Assembly (NCBI GenBank): GCA_902495355.1 | Contig: CABUWV010000003.1 | Coordinates: forward strand, 88,724-152,723 | Direction: 5' to 3' | Length of the DNA stretch: 64,000 nt | DNA from: an uncultured Collinsella sp. | GTDB taxonomy: Bacteria > Actinomycetota > Coriobacteriia > Coriobacteriales > Coriobacteriaceae | Shown: piece after piece, positions 60,616 through 64,000 of the stretch | How the letters are laid out: each line of letters starts with the position of its first letter | How positions within the stretch are numbered: the first letter of the stretch is position 1 | Made by a program: the position numbers and the translations under genes | Notes under the pieces: generated by a model | The model's database searches: none | What the model was told of the DNA's origin: nothing | What the model saw: only the letters and a program-made list of their open reading frames with translations

Positions 60616-60622
60616 GTAATAA

Positions 60623-60645
60623 GGGCCGAGCATTTTGTTCGGCCC
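60623..60645. terminator. Hairpin upstream of the ABC permease
   Basis: GGGCCGA (60623-60629) pairs with TCGGCCC (60639-60645). There is no clear T-run; it lies in the leader between divergent operons and its role is uncertain. Confidence 0.4.
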
Positions 60646-60678
60646 CTCTGTTCCGACTGGATGAGGTTAAGGTTGGCG

Positions 60679-62901
60679 ATGAATATGCTCAAAATCTCGA
60701 AGGCGATCTTTAGGTCGCTTCTCTCCTCCAGTTCGCTCTGTGTTGTCGTTGTTGCGTTGATGGTTCTTTGTGCTCTGCCCGTCTTCAGGAGCGCGGCTGG
60801 CATCGACGGACGGGTCGAATACCTCGAGTCGGGAATAACCCGTGTTGAGCAGGAATTGTCAGCATCCTATGCGGATGCGCTTGTGAATGCGGGGGAGGAC
60901 GGTGTCTATACCTCTTCATCAAGCATGCCCGCGCTTCTGTACCCTCTTGCCGCGGGACGTCTTATCTTGGCACCGCTCTCTCCCCTACTTCCGTTTCTGC
61001 AGATATCGGATGGAGAGTACACCTATTATGACGGATCGAAGGAGTACTTGCTATGGGTCGCAACGGCCGTTGCCGTCTCGTTCCTTGCCGCGCGTCTTAA
61101 CAAATGTGAAAAGCTCATCATCCAGGCACCGATGGGCGAGCTGGGTAGACTTGTTGCATCGAGCGTATGGGCGCGTGTTTTTGCAATGCTTGCCGTCCTC
61201 GCCATCAATCTTCCAGGGATAATCGCCGCGCTTGTGAAGAATGGCCCGGGCTCGCCGTTCTATCCGATAGGCTACATTCAATATGCGACTCCGGTTATCA
61301 AACCGGCTTGGCTGGTGTTCGCGCAGACGGTCATCTTGCAATTCTTGGTGGCAGCGTTCATCTCGCTTGTCGTTCACCTTGCCGTGAAGATTGCCAATAA
61401 CCCTACGCTTGGAATCGTGTTCGTATGTGCCCTGATGGGGGTGACGATGGTTCCCGGGTATTACGGAAGATCCATCGCTTTACGTGAGTTCGCCCTGTTG
61501 AATCCCCTTACGTATGCGAACACTGAGTTGACCGTCGGCGCCTATAGCCCGTACCCGACAACGCAGATAGTGAATCTGCCTGGACTTTGCTTCGAGCGTG
61601 GCGCGATTGCCCTCGTATGCGCAATCGGGATCGAGGTGCTGGCAATTAGCCTGCTTTGCGTTGCTGGAAAGAGCGGCTGCGCGTGCCCGATATCCCCGAT
61701 TTGTCTTGAGAGAGGTTCCTTCACTGCATCGAGAACGGCAACTCGTTCGAGCGCTTGTGCCTCCACCGTTGCATACGTAAGAACGATGGGGAAACTGCTC
61801 CTGCGTTCTCCTACCCTCGCCGTATGCGCGATTGCAATGTCGACGACGATGCTGGCCCCGGCTCTGGTCGAGATGTTTCCTGACGCTGATAACGTTTCCG
61901 CTGTTCGGTATAGGGATGGGGAGCTCCGTTCAATAGATCGGTATCTAGAGCAGAACGCTGCGAATATGGACGTCGAGGGCAAAGCGGCCCTGGAAGACAT
62001 GCGGGATGCTCTTTCGGGTTTCGTGTACGCGCCTATGCCTGCGGAGGGGTTTCGAAGCCTTGCGACGTACGAGCGCGCTCGAGGTGAGCTGGGCGCGGCA
62101 GATGCGACTCTCCTGCAATCGATCGGAATCGAGCCGGAGACTCCTTCTCGTGCGGAGGCGCGCGCCCTTCTGCTTGAGTCGATCGCGAGCTTGCCGGACC
62201 CCAAGGTTTACGAGTTAAGTACGAAGATGCCCCCATTAATCCTCCTTTCGTATCTCCAGGCAGCGCTTCCCTCCTTATTTTTGCTGTTGCCCGTGGTTGT
62301 CACATCGCTCGCGTGCACCCACCTGCAGTGTCGTTCCCTTCTGGTTCTCCAGATCCCCGCAACAGCGCATGTGCGTTTTCTGACGGCTGTTGCGCTGGCT
62401 CTCCTGCTTGGCTTGGTGCTGCTTTTGGTGTCGATGGTTCCCGCTGTCGTTGTGTCCGTGATTAAGAACGGTGCGGGTGGATCGGAGTATCCCGTCGCTC
62501 TCATTCGGGCGGGAGCTTCGACAACGTCCATGGTGGGGGAGGCGGTGTTGTGCAGTATTCCGTTGCTGGTCATGGCATACGGCGTGATTTCCGTCGTCGC
62601 TGCGTTGACAGCAGCGATTAGCCGCAACCCCGTTGTCACCGGAATGGTTTGCGCGGTTCTCTTGGTGTTGGGTTCGTTGAGCGCTCATGTTGAAAGCGTG
62701 GGCATGGGCGTCGCGCTGCTGGCTCCATTCGCCTCGTTTGATCCCGCTTCCCAGGTGGGGACGATTGGGTTCCTTGGGCGAGGGACGAACGCGATGCCTT
62801 TTGGAGAGGTCGTCGGCGCATCGGGCGCTCTGCTGGTGGTCTTGGGCGCCGTATCTCCGTTGATGGTGCGCCTGAGTGTTCCAAAGATCGAAAGGGGATG
62901 A
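60679..62901 (+). CDS. ABC transporter permease-like membrane protein, internally duplicated
   Basis: 740 aa from ATG 60679, which has GAGGTTAAGG upstream (60661 lacks a site). Both halves contain multiple membrane helices and a shared pattern: VKNGPGSPFYPIGYI with IANNPTLGIVFVCAL in the first half, IKNGAGGSEYPVALI with ISRNPVVTGMVCAVL in the second. Between the halves is a hydrophilic outside region (about 400-520). It is coupled to the ATPase gene behind it. Substrate unknown; ABC-2-type or lantibiotic-export-like roles are possible. Confidence 0.75.
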   Translation: MNMLKISKAIFRSLLSSSSLCVVVVALMVLCALPVFRSAAGIDGRVEYLESGITRVEQELSASYADALVNAGEDGVYTSSSSMPALLYPLAAGRLILAPLSPLLPFLQISDGEYTYYDGSKEYLLWVATAVAVSFLAARLNKCEKLIIQAPMGELGRLVASSVWARVFAMLAVLAINLPGIIAALVKNGPGSPFYPIGYIQYATPVIKPAWLVFAQTVILQFLVAAFISLVVHLAVKIANNPTLGIVFVCALMGVTMVPGYYGRSIALREFALLNPLTYANTELTVGAYSPYPTTQIVNLPGLCFERGAIALVCAIGIEVLAISLLCVAGKSGCACPISPICLERGSFTASRTATRSSACASTVAYVRTMGKLLLRSPTLAVCAIAMSTTMLAPALVEMFPDADNVSAVRYRDGELRSIDRYLEQNAANMDVEGKAALEDMRDALSGFVYAPMPAEGFRSLATYERARGELGAADATLLQSIGIEPETPSRAEARALLLESIASLPDPKVYELSTKMPPLILLSYLQAALPSLFLLLPVVVTSLACTHLQCRSLLVLQIPATAHVRFLTAVALALLLGLVLLLVSMVPAVVVSVIKNGAGGSEYPVALIRAGASTTSMVGEAVLCSIPLLVMAYGVISVVAALTAAISRNPVVTGMVCAVLLVLGSLSAHVESVGMGVALLAPFASFDPASQVGTIGFLGRGTNAMPFGEVVGASGALLVVLGAVSPLMVRLSVPKIERG

Positions 62902-62906
62902 TCTCG

Positions 62907-63647
62907 ATGATTGACCTTCAAACGCTGACGATCTCTTATGGAAAGAAGGTGCTCGTAGATTCGGTGAACGCTGAGTTTGCCCCGGGTACGGTCTACGGTC
63001 TCGTCGCTCCGAACGGGCATGGAAAGACGACGTTGCTGCGTGCGATGACAGGTTTGCCGGGTCCTCGCGTGGACGGGAGCATCGTTCTGGATGAGGTGCA
63101 GGGTACGGGTGCGAGAGAGGTCCGTTCTATGATCTTCTATGCACCTGGTGAGGGGACGCTGCTGTATCCCGGATTGCGTGCGGAAGATCACCTCAAGATG
63201 GTTTGCGATATGTGGCCGCATGCTCGCGATATCGAAGAGATAGTGGAACAAACGCAGATAGGCGAGTTCGCGAAGATGAGGATCCGCACTCTGAGCCAGG
63301 GCATGAAGCAGCAGCTTACCCTGGCGATTGCGTATGCGACGGGCGCGCGGTACCTTCTATTAGATGAGCCCATGAACGCGCTCGACCCCAGCAGGGTGGA
63401 CTTGCATTCCGAGATTCTCAGGAAGCTGGCCGATTCTGGTACGTGCATCATCATGTCATCCCACATCTTGGATTCGGTCGATAGGCTGTGCGATGAGATT
63501 CTGTTTTTGAAGGATGGGAGGCTCATTAGAAGCATTCCGCAAGATGATGCTGCGCCGAAGTCTCCTGGATCCCATTTCGCAAAGCCTGCCGGACGCGCCG
63601 AGGGTGCGCTAAGCACGTATCGGCGACTCTACGAAAAGGGCGGGTAG
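62907..63647 (+). CDS. ABC transporter ATP-binding protein
   Basis: 246 aa. Walker A is APNGHGKTT (note Ala-Pro-Asn-Gly in place of GxxG), signature LSQGMKQQL, Walker B YLLLDEPMNALD and switch SSHILDS. ATG 62907 is preferred because AAAGGGG directly abuts ATG 62898. It overlaps no stop but is separated from the permease by only five bases. It forms an exporter or importer with the flanking permeases. Confidence 0.92.
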   Translation: MIDLQTLTISYGKKVLVDSVNAEFAPGTVYGLVAPNGHGKTTLLRAMTGLPGPRVDGSIVLDEVQGTGAREVRSMIFYAPGEGTLLYPGLRAEDHLKMVCDMWPHARDIEEIVEQTQIGEFAKMRIRTLSQGMKQQLTLAIAYATGARYLLLDEPMNALDPSRVDLHSEILRKLADSGTCIIMSSHILDSVDRLCDEILFLKDGRLIRSIPQDDAAPKSPGSHFAKPAGRAEGALSTYRRLYEKGG

Positions 63648-63800
63648 AAATGCAAGTTAAAAATCTATGTGGCCAATGTGATACCGTTGAACCCGCGTAT
63701 CGATACCGTTCAGCCATTCGCCTCGCCCCCGCCGCGCGCATCTTCATTCAATCTGTTACTTTTAATCTAACGATTCTTTGAGGAATGCAGGTGCTTCTGA
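63648..63800. other. Spacer with repeated GATACCGTT
   Basis: GATACCGTT occurs twice, near 63680 and 63702, about 22 bases apart. It is otherwise featureless apart from an AT-rich stretch (ATCTGTTACTTTTAATCTAA) that may hold a promoter. Confidence 0.35.
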
Positions 63801-64000
63801 ATGTACTGTCGACTTCTTCTCAAACTAATCCTAAGAGACAAGGCCGTATGGATTTCCACGCTCGTTCTTGCTGCAGCCTTCTCCGTCCCCATTGCGTTCA
63901 ATTCACCCATCTACGGCCCCTTCTTTATGAAGCAGGGCATGCAGGGCTTTGTCGACGCATTCAATACGCGCGCGCCCCAGGCCAGCGGCACAGACCTATC
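63801..64000 (+). CDS. Membrane protein, N-terminal part (second permease?)
   Basis: The frame from ATG 63801 is open to the window end (66 codons). LILRDKAVWISTLVLAAAFS is a cytoplasmic start and first membrane helix, followed by an outside segment (NSPIYGPFFMKQGMQGFVDA). It resembles ABC permease N-termini and follows the ATPase gene by 153 bases. The ribosome site is weak (GAGG, distant). Confidence 0.6.
   Translation, partial: MYCRLLLKLILRDKAVWISTLVLAAAFSVPIAFNSPIYGPFFMKQGMQGFVDAFNTRAPQASGTDL

Overview
The window is bacterial chromosome from a GC-rich actinobacterium. It most resembles a gut Coriobacteriia member of the Collinsella type. This is an inference from the ribosomal gene order, the four-cysteine form of S14, strong GC preference at third codon positions, and the anaerobic purine and selenium-cofactor gene set. 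No sequence search was run.

Left and centre-left (1-7.3 kb and 21.5-32.7 kb) hold the two halves of the anaerobic purine (uric acid/xanthine) degradation cluster known from gut bacteria. The first half is ssnA (partial), ygfK, a four-cluster ferredoxin and a selenium-type xanthine dehydrogenase. The second half is a YheO-type regulator, ygeX, ygeY, ygeW, a mocA/ygfJ maturation gene, a hydantoinase, yqeC, yqeB and xdhC. Together they would hydroxylate purines with a selenium-modified Mo enzyme, pass electrons through Fe-S proteins, open the rings with amidohydrolases, and release ammonia, pyruvate and carbamoyl groups.

Between the halves (about 7.3-21.5 kb) lies what looks like a defence island. 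It has two AAA ATPases with nuclease-like C-terminal domains, each behind an unusual DNA array, then a DnaQ-like exonuclease flanked by 44-bp direct repeats. A type I restriction-modification operon follows, with a ribbon-helix-helix gene in front and an unknown CxCG protein inside, and last a GmrSD-like DUF262/DUF1524 protein.

34.5-45.1 kb is the distal spc plus alpha ribosomal operon: rplE to secY, adk, map, infA, rpmJ, rpsM, rpsK, rpsD, rpoA, rplQ, truA. It starts abruptly at rplE with its own promoter. rplX and rplN are not upstream.

45.1-58.7 kb is housekeeping: a glycosyltransferase-like protein, argR, a class A penicillin-binding protein, a U32 peptidase, tyrS, adenine deaminase (another purine gene), two HAD phosphatases, citrate synthase and an ACT protein. 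58.7-64 kb holds an integrase remnant joined in frame (across a TAG stop) to a YozG-like HTH/DUF2975 pair, then ABC transporter genes that run off the end.

Dispersed hairpin repeats occur throughout. The clearest is a family sharing AGTTGCGGTGAAATA arms at gene ends. They probably act as terminators and look like a lineage-specific repeat family.
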